In this document: piece after piece, positions 51,517 through 60,325 of the stretch | Numbering within the stretch: the stretch's first letter is position 1 | Layout: the number at the start of each line of letters is the position of its first letter | DNA from: an uncultured Mobiluncus sp. | GTDB taxonomy: Bacteria > Actinomycetota > Actinomycetes > Actinomycetales > Actinomycetaceae | Assembly: GCF_947254095.1 (NCBI RefSeq) | Contig: NZ_CAMYBV010000005.1 | Span: 1 to 64,000 of the forward strand | Direction of reading: 5' to 3' | DNA: 64,000 bases | Translations under genes and position numbers: made by a program | The notes under the pieces: model-generated | What the model saw: only the letters and a program-made list of their open reading frames with translations | Databases searched by the model: none | What the model was told of the DNA's origin: nothing

Positions 51517-52470
51517 ATTGTTGCGAAAACGGTACAGGTAGTCGGGTTGGGGTACATCGGGCTGCCGACAGCGGTGGCTTTGGCGGGAGCCGATATCGCC
51601 ATCAAGGGCGTGGACGTGGATCCCGCCCACGTGGAGTCCGTCAACGCAGGGAAAGTACCGTTTTTGGAGCCGGGTTTGGATGAAGCACTGCAAAAAGTTC
51701 ACGCTCAGGGCTTGATTTCGGCTTCCACCCAGGCCAGTGCAGCTGAGGCTTACATTGTTTCGGTGCCCACCCCGAAATCCCGGGACAACCTGCTGCGGGA
51801 AAATGTCGATTCCCGCCTGATTGTGGTCACCGGTAACACTGCCATCGATGCTCTGCACTACGTGGTCGACACTGACCAAGCTGGTGAGGGATTGTCCCCC
51901 GAATTTGGCGCCGCTCTAACGCGTCCCGGGCTGAAAGTACTGGTCACCGCGCACCGACGGGAGTCTTGGGAACAGCCGCTACGCGAGATGGCTCGCGCTC
52001 TCGCCCAGTCCGCCACCAATCATCCGGAAGGGCAATTCCTGCTGCCCGCCCACGCCAACCCCGCTGTGCGCGAAGTGCTGACCGACATCTTGGGCACCGT
52101 CCCCAACGTGACCATTGGCGACCCTCAACCTTACGCCGCGTTCTGCGGTCTGTTGAAGGGCTGCGACCTGGTACTGACCGATTCCGGAAGGATTCAAGAG
52201 GAGGCCCCGGCGCTGGGCAAACCGGTTCTGGTGATGCGCGACACGACCGAACGTCCCGAAGCTATCGCCGCGGGAACCGCCCGCCTAGTGGGAACCACTT
52301 ATGAGTCCGTCCACTCCGCCCTGGAGGGAATGCTGAATTCTCAGGAGGAACGCGAGGTGATGTCTCACGCCGTGAACCCTTACGGTGACGGACAGGCCGC
52401 GGCTCACGTGGTGGCGGCTCTGGAACAGCTGCTGGGGGTTGGAACGCGCTTCCCGGATTTCGAAGCCTGA
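51517..52470 (+). pseudogene. In-frame chimera: wecC 5' part fused to wecB 3' part
   Basis: The first about 80 residues are the NAD-binding start of UDP-N-acetylmannosamine dehydrogenase (VGLGYIGLPTAVALAG; GVDVDPAHVESVNAGKVPFLEPGLDEAL; VSVPTP). At the Pro-Thr-Pro triplet the reading changes without a frame break into UDP-GlcNAc 2-epimerase (RDNLLRENVD; IVVTGNTAIDALHYVV; VLVTAHRRESWEQPL; TDSGRIQEEAPALGKPVLVMRDTTERPEA). The C-terminal two-thirds of WecC and the N-terminal third of WecB are missing. No standard start lies in frame upstream of the motif except a TTG inside it (51547); the expected start region reads ATT GTT. Probably a deletion remnant, though the ORF stays open. Confidence 0.88.
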
Positions 52471-52481
52471 GAGTCCAAAGG

Positions 52482-52487
52482 TAGAAT
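52482..52487 (+). promoter_or_regulatory. -10 box of a probable leaderless glycosyltransferase transcript
   Basis: TAGAAT is followed by exactly 6 nt and then the GTG at 52494. No Shine-Dalgarno sequence is present. It lies in the 23-bp gap after the wecC/wecB chimera. Confidence 0.5.
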
Positions 52488-52493
52488 ATCCCT

Positions 52494-53633
52494 GTGTCTA
52501 AATTGAAGATGCTGATTGTGTCCTATTCCCGGCTAATCAGCGATGCGCGGATTTTGAAACAGATTAACCTGTTCAAAGACACTTACGAGCTGACCACCTG
52601 CGGTTATGGGCCGGCCCCGGAGGGCGTGGCTCAGCATTACGAAATCCCCGGTGAAGGCACGTACTGGCAGCGCAACCGGCTAGCCACCATCTTGCACCTG
52701 TACACTTGGGCGTATTGGTCCTCGCCTGCCTCCGCGTGGTGCCGGCGCAACCTGCCACAGGGATATTTCGACGTGACTTTCGCGGACGACATCGATTCCA
52801 TCGGGGTCGGGCTGTGGACGAAACCGAAACTTGGTGTTCATGCTGACCTGCACGAATACTCTCCCCGAGAAAAAGAGAACGTACCTCGCTGGCGGATTTT
52901 CGTAAAACCCTACATGGAATGGCAGGTGCGTCATTTCGTGAAGCGGGCCGACTCGTGTTCCACCGTGTCCACATTTATTGCCTCCGAGTACGAAAAGAAT
53001 TTCGGCATTTCCCCGACACTGGTCGTCAATGCCACCCCTTTCCATGACTTGCACCCTACCGATACCCCTGAAAACGGTCCGATTCGTATGGTTCATGCCG
53101 GAACCTGCCGACCGGATCGCTTTGCTGAAATCATGATTGACGCGGTAGCCGATTTGGACGGCAGATATACCTTGGATATGTATCTGGTCAACAACGGCTC
53201 CGATTACTTTACGCAGTTAAGTGAGAAATGCCGCGACATTCCCAATGTAAATCTGCATCCCGGTGTATCCTACGATAACCTCATCGACACGTTGCACCGC
53301 TATGACCTCGGTTTTCACAACCTTCCTCCGGTGAACTTCAACAGTCGTTACGCTTTGCCGAACAAGTTTTTTGACTTCGTACAAGCCAGAATTGGTATGG
53401 TCATCGGCCCCTCGCCGGAGATGGTCTCTCGCCTCGAGAAATACCAGCTGGGCCGGGTCGCCGCTGATTTCACCAAGGAAACTCTGCGGGAGGCACTGGA
53501 TAGAACTACTCCCGCAGAAGTTGCGACCTGGAAACTAAACGCTCACCGCCACGCCCGCGAACTTTCCAGTGAAAATGTGGTGCAACCGTGGAAAGACGCA
53601 GTTGAGACTATAACGGCTAAAAGCAAGGAGTGA
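52494..53633 (+). CDS. GT4-like glycosyltransferase
   Basis: 379 residues from a GTG. The GT-B layout is seen in the N-terminal half (LIVSYSRLISDARILKQINLF; ADLHEYSPREKENVPRW) and C-terminal half (IRMVHAGTCRPDRFAEIMIDAV; VNLHPGVSYDNLIDTLHRYDLGFHNLPP). The C-terminal nucleotide-sugar segment is weaker than in classical GT4 enzymes. First intact gene of the plus-strand polysaccharide run; the probable promoter is at 52482. Confidence 0.8.
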   Translation: MSKLKMLIVSYSRLISDARILKQINLFKDTYELTTCGYGPAPEGVAQHYEIPGEGTYWQRNRLATILHLYTWAYWSSPASAWCRRNLPQGYFDVTFADDIDSIGVGLWTKPKLGVHADLHEYSPREKENVPRWRIFVKPYMEWQVRHFVKRADSCSTVSTFIASEYEKNFGISPTLVVNATPFHDLHPTDTPENGPIRMVHAGTCRPDRFAEIMIDAVADLDGRYTLDMYLVNNGSDYFTQLSEKCRDIPNVNLHPGVSYDNLIDTLHRYDLGFHNLPPVNFNSRYALPNKFFDFVQARIGMVIGPSPEMVSRLEKYQLGRVAADFTKETLREALDRTTPAEVATWKLNAHRHARELSSENVVQPWKDAVETITAKSKE

Positions 53634-53680
53634 ATACCCAGCTTGCGTTCCGCTAAGCGCATATTTGAAGGGGAAACACC

Positions 53681-55174
53681 ATGAATTTTCACAGAACTAT
53701 CATTCGTCTAAACCAGCGCTTTCATATCATGGGACGATTGGCTTTTCTGGCAAGAATCTTGGGGCGTATAGTTCCAGGGAACGCCGGTATGCTACTGCGA
53801 TTAAATGCATATATATCCTCAATGTACCTAAAGGGCAGACTTCCCGTAGACAAAGTTACGAGCCTCGTTGAGCTCAGTCTCGGGCGGGCTGATTCATTAT
53901 GGAAAAAGGGTAATACAGTCGATACAGCGCGTTTCTTAAGCGCAGCGTTGCAACTCTACTATCACTCAAGTCAGGTAGGGGGGATTGGGTCTCCGCTTCT
54001 AGCTAACACACACTATTCAGATATCTTGCGAAAAAGCACAGCTTACTGTGAAATTTTCCAATCCAACGAAGGCTCTCGAGCTATCAAAAACAGCGAAAAA
54101 TTGGGTGCAGACAAGAAACTTAGCATTCTGGCTCTGTCTAGAACCGAAAACGATTTTTATTTTAGCCTGCCGCAATTTGCATTTCTTGAAAAGCAAGGGC
54201 ATCGCATTACTAAATTTGCTCTGGAAGACTTACCTGATTCTGAGCGCCTGTTAAGTGTTAAGATGGCCGTGGACCGCGGTATTAAGCTGCATGAAGGTGA
54301 AAAAATTTTGCCACCTGCACCGCTACGACCTCTAATCGCACAGGCCGACATTATTTGGATTGAATGGGGCAATGAAGTTGCTGTCTTAGTGTCCCAGTGG
54401 GAACTTAATAAACCCGTAAAAGTGCACATTCACCAATATGAATCGAAGAGCAACTGGCTGCACTTGCTTAATATTCCAGGTATAGACCATATTTGCTACT
54501 CTGCTCCGTCTGCGTTGAGTATATCCTTGGCTCAACGTCCAGAAATCAGTGATGTCCCCCACTCTTACATCCCACTCGGTATTGAGGTAAACCGGTTCAC
54601 CACTAATAAACTCCAAACTGCTCGATACACCGTTGCTCAAATCGGATGGAGGGCCGAAGTCAAAGATACCAGTTGGACTATTGAAGTGATGCGCCGGGTT
54701 CACGAACACGACCCCAAATGGAGACTTTTGATTGTTGGTCCGAAACCAAATCCGAGCTCGGTGTGGGCCCGGAAGATTTATGAACAAATTGCTCAATACG
54801 ATTGGATTGAAATAACAGGAAACTGGGACAAAGTCGAAAACTATCTGCCGGAAGTTGGTTACATAATTTCTGCATCGGTCCAGGAAGGACTGCACATGGC
54901 GGTTGCAGAAGCAGCGTGTGCCGGGTGCGTTCCTGTGGTACGTAACTGGCCTGAACTTCTACATTATGGAGCAGCATCAGCCGTATATCCCCATGAATGG
55001 ATTGTAAACAGTCCAGAGGAAGCGACTCGGAGAATTCTTGAGCTTACCACCCCGGATGAAAAATACCGCCGTTGGGTAGAAGATAACTTTAATGCAACCA
55101 CAACCAACCACGAGAAAGAACAGCTTCTACTATCTCTGGTAGGAGCAGCCCATCGACCGGTTGAACAGGAATAA
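53681..55174 (+). CDS. Glycosyltransferase-like protein, A+T-rich gene
   Basis: 497 residues. About 140 N-terminal helical residues have no recognised domain. A GT-B-like body follows, with KLSILALSRTENDFYFSLPQ, YIPLGIEVNRF, VAQIGWRAEVKDTSWTIEVM, and the donor-site region SASVQEGLHMAVAEAACAGCVPVV. The base composition is visibly richer in A+T than the flanking genes, and the codon choice (many ATA, AAT, TTA) differs, so transfer is likely. RBS AGGGGA precedes the ATG. Confidence 0.78.
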   Translation: MNFHRTIIRLNQRFHIMGRLAFLARILGRIVPGNAGMLLRLNAYISSMYLKGRLPVDKVTSLVELSLGRADSLWKKGNTVDTARFLSAALQLYYHSSQVGGIGSPLLANTHYSDILRKSTAYCEIFQSNEGSRAIKNSEKLGADKKLSILALSRTENDFYFSLPQFAFLEKQGHRITKFALEDLPDSERLLSVKMAVDRGIKLHEGEKILPPAPLRPLIAQADIIWIEWGNEVAVLVSQWELNKPVKVHIHQYESKSNWLHLLNIPGIDHICYSAPSALSISLAQRPEISDVPHSYIPLGIEVNRFTTNKLQTARYTVAQIGWRAEVKDTSWTIEVMRRVHEHDPKWRLLIVGPKPNPSSVWARKIYEQIAQYDWIEITGNWDKVENYLPEVGYIISASVQEGLHMAVAEAACAGCVPVVRNWPELLHYGAASAVYPHEWIVNSPEEATRRILELTTPDEKYRRWVEDNFNATTTNHEKEQLLLSLVGAAHRPVEQE

Positions 55175-55182
55175 TAAATATT

Positions 55183-56562
55183 ATGCCTACTAATTTTAAC
55201 GTGGCAAAATGGTGGAAAAAATTCACCACCCAACACCAGGTGCTTTCAAATATCAGCATCCTGGCTACCGGAACTGCCGCTACTCAAGCTTTAGTATTGA
55301 TTGTTTCAATATTTACCGCTCGTATTTTCTCTCCTGCGGTATTCGGTGAGTTTGCCTTGTTTTCTGCCATAGTCGGAGTGTTCGTGGTCATTGCTACTCT
55401 CAGGTATGACCTGGCTGTAGTGCTGCCTGATACTGACAAAGACGCTCGTCAGCTGATTAGACTATCTACGCGAACCAATTTCATAGTCTCGATTGCCGCT
55501 ACTGCCCTGGCGTTCGCTCTGCGCCCGATAGTCCTACAAATTTGGGGCTCACAAATTCTAGCAACCTGGATCCCGCTGATTGGTGTCGCTATTTTTTGCT
55601 CAGCCCAAGTATCGATTTGGCAGTATTGGTATAACCGAAAACGACAATACACAGTTATTGCCCTCAATCGTTTCGAATCGGGTGCGGGCACATCTTTCGG
55701 TCAACTTGGATTGGGACTAGCTGGACTCACTTCACTGTTAGGTCTGATAGCGGGCAACCTCATAGGATTGCTGTGGGCACTGTTCAATTTAGGGCGCCAA
55801 TCCAGGGAAACTCGAATTCCCCCGACCGAGGACACGGCATCGATTTGGGAAATGGCCAACCGCTACAAAAAGATGCCCTTGCTGAACCTTCCTAATGCTC
55901 TGATAGACGCAGTGCGCACAAACGGAATCCAAATGTTGATAGGAGCCATTGCCTTAGACTCTCTGGGTCAGTTTAACTTGGCCTGGAGAATTCTTCAGGC
56001 TCCGATTGCTCTTTTGAACGGTGCTATTGCCCAAGTTTTTTTGGAACGTATGGCTCGTGTGAAACGTGGTGAACTTACCGGGCTGGTTCGCGCCGTGATG
56101 AAGCGAGCCACGCTTTTCGGTATTCCTCCTTTCGTTTTACTGTGGATACTGTCCCCTTGGCTGGTGCCTCTGGTTTTTGGCCCCAACTGGGCCCAAGCCG
56201 GATTAATCGCCCGCGCCATCGTTCCGTGGCTCGCTATAAACCTCATTGCTTCCCCGCTTTCCGGAGTTTTCGTAGTCACCGGACGTCAACTCTGGATTTT
56301 GTTGCACACCATCATCTTTACCGCCGTGCCGCTACTTTGGTTAGCTTTATCACCACTAGATTTCATGATGACTCTGCATTTTCTGAGCCTCATGATGGCC
56401 TTCATGCTCCTAGTGCTTATCTTTATCGCTGATTTAGCCGCCCGAGCCTACGACAAAGCAGAAGCCGCCGAAACCGGAAAACCAACTGACCAGACTTTTG
56501 ATGATGAAATAGGCAACGCCGGAACCAACAAACCTGAACAGGACGAAATCAATGAGGATTGA
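55183..56562 (+). CDS. Wzx-type polysaccharide flippase
   Basis: 459 residues with about 12 membrane helices of the MOP/oligosaccharide-flippase type (ILATGTAATQALVLIVSIFTARIFSPAVFGEFALF at the N-terminus, NAYKKMPLLNLPNALID-like central loop). It would turn lipid-linked repeat units to the outer face of the membrane. The C-terminal tail is charged. It starts 9 bp after the upstream gene, overlaps the next one by 11 bp, and shares the A+T-rich composition in its first half. Confidence 0.88.
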   Translation: MPTNFNVAKWWKKFTTQHQVLSNISILATGTAATQALVLIVSIFTARIFSPAVFGEFALFSAIVGVFVVIATLRYDLAVVLPDTDKDARQLIRLSTRTNFIVSIAATALAFALRPIVLQIWGSQILATWIPLIGVAIFCSAQVSIWQYWYNRKRQYTVIALNRFESGAGTSFGQLGLGLAGLTSLLGLIAGNLIGLLWALFNLGRQSRETRIPPTEDTASIWEMANRYKKMPLLNLPNALIDAVRTNGIQMLIGAIALDSLGQFNLAWRILQAPIALLNGAIAQVFLERMARVKRGELTGLVRAVMKRATLFGIPPFVLLWILSPWLVPLVFGPNWAQAGLIARAIVPWLAINLIASPLSGVFVVTGRQLWILLHTIIFTAVPLLWLALSPLDFMMTLHFLSLMMAFMLLVLIFIADLAARAYDKAEAAETGKPTDQTFDDEIGNAGTNKPEQDEINED

Positions 56563-57610
56563 TACCACGGTCATAATTCCCTGCCACGACCCCAACCGTC
56601 CGATTCGACGCGCGGTCGCTTCAGCGCTACGTTCCAGCGGAGTAAATGTGCTGGTGATAGCTCATAATACGGATTCAGAAGGGATGCGCACCGCCTTGGG
56701 TCCACTGGCCTCCCGGGTGCGTCTGGAGCCGTTTACGGATGGTATTCCCTCCCCGGCGGGACCATTCAATCACGGGTTAACCATCACAAACACCCGCTTC
56801 GTGTCAATCATGGGTTCCGACGATGTTCTGGAAACGGGGGCAGTCGATTACTGGCGCGTACTGGCGAAACGTTGGGACGCTGATATGGTGTTGACGCGAT
56901 TGCGCCGCGGAAAAGCCCGCCGTCCGATTCACGCCCCCGCGGTTCGCCCTTGGCTCTACGGAGTGGCGGACTTTGCCAAAGATCGGCTCTATTATCGTTC
57001 CGCCCCGTTGGGGTTAATGCGCCGCGAACGCCTGGAGGAACTGGGACTCCGCATGACTCCTGACTTTCCGGTGGGTGAAGATATTGCTTTTTCGATGCGA
57101 CTCTATTCTTCGTCTACAGTGGTGGTGCAGCGTCGCGGACCCGGCTACCTGGTCGGCGAAGACGCCAAAACGCGGGTCACCACTACGTCTCGACCGGTAG
57201 ATGTGGAACTGCAACACATCACTGATTTGCTATCTCGGTCTTGGGTGGCAGATTGGAGCGCAGAAATGCGCGCCGGGGTGGCGATCAAGACTCTGCGGAT
57301 TCACGTTTTTGGACTGTTACTAAACCGAGAGATGGATTTCTGGACACCCGCCCAACGCCTCTCTCTGGCAGCGGTTGCCCAATCATTGTGCGATTTTGCC
57401 CCCGGTTGTGAGCAGGCTTTCTCACGAGCCGACACAGCTTTGTTGCAGGCCATCCTAAACCCACAATCCCCCAATGACCAGCTGCTCCAGTTAGCTCATG
57501 CTCGGAGTCGGTTCTTTGCGCCCGCAGCCCTCATTCCGGCGTATGCACAAGGCTGGTGGCATCGGGAGGGACCACTCCGTTTTGACGTGGCCAGCTTCCT
57601 GGTGCGCTAA
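56552..57610 (+). CDS. GT2 family glycosyltransferase (intact copy)
   Basis: 352 residues. GT-A signatures are TVIIPCHDPNRPIRRAVASALRSS, FNHGLTITNTRFVSIMGSDDVLE (DD pair) and VGEDIAFSMRLY. The C-terminal 140 residues are helical with PGCEQAFSRADTALLQAILNP. A second, broken copy lies at 59658-63315; the two share near-identical blocks at 56927-56961 and 57551-57609 but differ considerably in between. The start overlaps the flippase end, so they are co-translated. Confidence 0.88.
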   Translation: MRIDTTVIIPCHDPNRPIRRAVASALRSSGVNVLVIAHNTDSEGMRTALGPLASRVRLEPFTDGIPSPAGPFNHGLTITNTRFVSIMGSDDVLETGAVDYWRVLAKRWDADMVLTRLRRGKARRPIHAPAVRPWLYGVADFAKDRLYYRSAPLGLMRRERLEELGLRMTPDFPVGEDIAFSMRLYSSSTVVVQRRGPGYLVGEDAKTRVTTTSRPVDVELQHITDLLSRSWVADWSAEMRAGVAIKTLRIHVFGLLLNREMDFWTPAQRLSLAAVAQSLCDFAPGCEQAFSRADTALLQAILNPQSPNDQLLQLAHARSRFFAPAALIPAYAQGWWHREGPLRFDVASFLVR

Positions 57611-57650
57611 ACCGACTAGAGCATTGCGCTCTCCGCAGTTCAGGTGAAAC

Positions 57651-59435
57651 TCAAATCTGATAGAGAAGTTTGTCTTTCTTCGTGACTTCGCTGTGCACAG
57701 ACTCAACAGCTTCAGGTTCTAGGGTGGGAACGTTCTCATGAGAAATCAGTTTGTGGAACGGTCGCTCATCATTTTCACCTTCGAAATGCAGAACCTCGGT
57801 TAGTTTCTCCCCGGGTCGCAGTCCCGTAATTTCAATTTCTATGTCCTTACCGCTCATCTCAATCATGCGTTTAGCAACATCGATAATTTTTACCGGCTTA
57901 CCCATGTCAAGGACCAGCACTTCCCCAGTTCTTCCAATAGCTCCCGCCTGCATAACTAGGGAACAGGCTTCCTGAATTGTCATGAAAAAGCGTTCCACAT
58001 CCGGGTGAGTGATTGTGATTGGACCCCCTCTTTCAATCTGAGAGGTAAAAGTCCATAGCACAGAGCCTCGAGAACCCAGCACGTTGCCAAAACGCACCGA
58101 CACGTACCGCCACCCTTTATTCGCATTTTTCTGAGAATAGTAAGCTACGATACGTTCCGCAGTACGTTTCGTTCTTCCCAATACAGTAGTGGGTTCGGCG
58201 GCTTTATCGGTAGAAATATTCACTAGGTTCGCTACACCGAATTCAGTGCAGAGCTCAACCACATTCCGGGTTCCCAAAACATTTGTTTTCCAACCCTCCT
58301 CTGGGTACTGTTCTAGCATTGGAAGATGCTTTAGTGCTGCTGCATGGAAAACTACTTGCGGGTGATGCTGATCAAAGATGGACCGAAGCGCCTCGCGGTC
58401 TCTAATGTCGCATAGAGCAAAATTCGGTGTGTCCAGCATTCCAGAGCCATAAAGTTCCAAATCCATGGCGTGCAGGGCAGATTCGTCTCGGTCTAGGAGT
58501 ACGAGTTCCGCAGGACTCAATGCCTTTACTTGGCGGCACAATTCACTACCAATAGAGCCCCCAGCCCCAGTAACGAGAACACGACGGCCGGTAATATATT
58601 TAGTCACTTCTTCAAAGTCAATCTGGATTTGGCGACGACCCAGCATATCTCCAACATTTAGTTGACGGATGTTATGCAAGTCAATTTCACCCTGCATCTT
58701 TTCGTCGATGATACGTCCCACCAAAGGGACTGTCAGTAACTTAATCCCTGCCTTCGAGGCAGCCATAGAATAAGCCTGATAGGTTTCGTCGCTTGCATTC
58801 GGAATCGCCATGATAGCGGTTCTCACATCGAGGTGCCGGGCTGCGGCAACAAACTTAGTGCGGTTCCCTAAGACCTTTATCCCACGAATACGGAGGTTTT
58901 TTTTATAAACGGAATCATCGATAAAACCCACTACTTGGTAGGGGGCGGAGGTGTCGGTTTCGAGCTGATGGAGAAGTTGTTCACCATTGCGACCGGCACC
59001 AATTAACAGTACGCGTTCCGCTCCGGGACGCCCCCGGTGTTTTCTTTCCTGCAAAATCCGCCAAAAAGCCCGCGCTGTACACATAATGAAGAGCGCGATG
59101 AACGGGGCCACGACGGAAATCTGTGGAGGGACCAGAGTCCTACAGGACAGGAGCACCAGGATTACACCAAATGCTGCGGATACGTAAGTGAGTAGCGCCA
59201 GCGAGACAACGTCCTCGAAAGAAGCTAACCAATAGCGGTTCTGGTAGCGCTTGATGACTAGGCCGACAACAATTTGAAAACAAACCGTTGAAATACCGAA
59301 GGAAAGTATGCTTTGAAGTTTGAGCGAATCAAGCTCAGTTCCGAACACCAGAAATGTGCTTAGGGAAATAGAAACGACCCAAGAGACTGCGTCTGTAATG
59401 ATGACGGTGGCACGACGCGCCCATGTAAGGTTCAA
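57651..59435 (-). CDS. WbpM/CapD-type nucleoside-diphosphate-sugar 4,6-dehydratase
   Basis: 594 residues from a TTG with CGGAGGT upstream. Four N-terminal membrane helices are followed by a first Rossmann domain (RVLLIGAGRNGEQLLHQLE) and the catalytic second one (RRVLVTGAGGSIGSELCRQV; FHAAALKHLPMLEQYP; NISTDKAAEPTTVLGRTKR). Relatives make UDP-4-keto-6-deoxy-sugars (such as the QuiNAc/BacNAc precursors) from UDP-GlcNAc. Convergent with the GT2 gene and more A+T-rich than the surroundings. If the locus still makes a polymer, this may provide its first sugar. Confidence 0.92.
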   Translation of the reverse strand: MNLTWARRATVIITDAVSWVVSISLSTFLVFGTELDSLKLQSILSFGISTVCFQIVVGLVIKRYQNRYWLASFEDVVSLALLTYVSAAFGVILVLLSCRTLVPPQISVVAPFIALFIMCTARAFWRILQERKHRGRPGAERVLLIGAGRNGEQLLHQLETDTSAPYQVVGFIDDSVYKKNLRIRGIKVLGNRTKFVAAARHLDVRTAIMAIPNASDETYQAYSMAASKAGIKLLTVPLVGRIIDEKMQGEIDLHNIRQLNVGDMLGRRQIQIDFEEVTKYITGRRVLVTGAGGSIGSELCRQVKALSPAELVLLDRDESALHAMDLELYGSGMLDTPNFALCDIRDREALRSIFDQHHPQVVFHAAALKHLPMLEQYPEEGWKTNVLGTRNVVELCTEFGVANLVNISTDKAAEPTTVLGRTKRTAERIVAYYSQKNANKGWRYVSVRFGNVLGSRGSVLWTFTSQIERGGPITITHPDVERFFMTIQEACSLVMQAGAIGRTGEVLVLDMGKPVKIIDVAKRMIEMSGKDIEIEITGLRPGEKLTEVLHFEGENDERPFHKLISHENVPTLEPEAVESVHSEVTKKDKLLYQI

Positions 59436-59657
59436 AACTACCTCCGCATACTTAGCATTCCAACCCTGAGTTCAGACCGGGATTAACTCTACACCTTGGA
59501 ACCCAACAGCTCGAATCCTCAATTTGGTAATTGTGGAGCTCAAGCCTAAAATACTATCTTTCACTGAGCATCTGCAATATTTCCTCTTTGTGATGCGGGA
59601 ACATCAACAGCCCGGAATACAGCAGATTCAACCACCCGTGGGCAATCACAGGCTCCC
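59436..59657. other. Spacer between the dehydratase and the truncated GT2 copy
   Basis: It holds the upstream region of the minus-strand dehydratase and unassignable sequence up to the abrupt beginning of the GT2 homology at 59658. The translation before that point does not resemble the intact GT2 gene, so the 5' part of the copy has been lost or replaced here. Confidence 0.5.
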
Positions 59658-59900
59658 ATTCACGCCCCCGCGGTTCGCCCCTGGCTCTACGGGGTGGCAG
59701 ATCCGGTACGCGATCGCTTGTTTTACCGAAACGCCCCGCTGGGTTTAATACGTCTGTCTCGATTGCGTGAGCTGGGGCTTCACATGACCGAGGGACTTCC
59801 GGTTGGCTCAGACATCGCCTTTTCAGCGCGGCTTTATACCCCTTCAAGGGTGGTTGTGCAAAGACGCGGTCCGGGCTATCTGGTGGGGGAAGATGCTGAT
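59658..59900 (+). pseudogene. GT2 glycosyltransferase copy, 5'-truncated upstream fragment
   Basis: The plus strand encodes IHAPAVRPWLYGVADPVRDR through PGYLVGEDAD, matching about residues 126-206 of the intact enzyme at 56552. The GT-A nucleotide-binding part before it is missing. Reading stops being homologous at 59901, the left end of the IS21-family element. The direct duplication CTGAT (59896-59900 and 62870-62874) marks the insertion. Confidence 0.9.
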
Positions 59901-59953
59901 TGTCGGTGGCAGTTGAAAATGGTGCGTTTTTGGCTGTTGAATTTTGAGCAGTT

Positions 59954-60325
59954 TTATTTTACTGGGTTTGGTTGGTCGTGGTTGCGTAGTCGGTAGGATT
60001 CTCCGCTGGTTTGCAGGACTTGGGCGTGGTGGACTACGCGGTCGATTATTGCTGTGGCTATGGTTGTGGAGCCTGGGATTTCTCCCCATTGGCTGAATGG
60101 TAGGTTGGAAGTGATTATGAGCGAGCCTTGTTCGTAGCGGTCCGAGATGAGTTGGAAGAACAGGTTCGCGGCGTCCGCATCGATTGGGAGGTATCCGAAC
60201 TCGTCAATGATGAGAAGGGGGTATTTTTCAAGCGTTTTAATGCTTGGGCTAGCTGTGCGTGGTTATGCGCGGTTTGCAGGGTTTCTATCCAGCCTTGAGC
60301 GGTGTTGAACAAAACGTTAGTGTTT
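59954..60325 (-). pseudogene. istB: istB helper ATPase remnant
   Basis: The minus strand encodes an IstB C-terminal half: VLFNTAQGWIETLQTAHNHA, LAQALKRLK, then in another frame YPLLIIDEFGYLPIDAD, LISDRYEQGS, IITSNLPFSQWGEI and ESYRLRN, to a stop at 59954. A frame change occurs at a run of five A near 60233. The Walker A half is missing at the IS256 boundary. IstB is the AAA+ partner of IstA; this copy cannot function. Confidence 0.85.
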
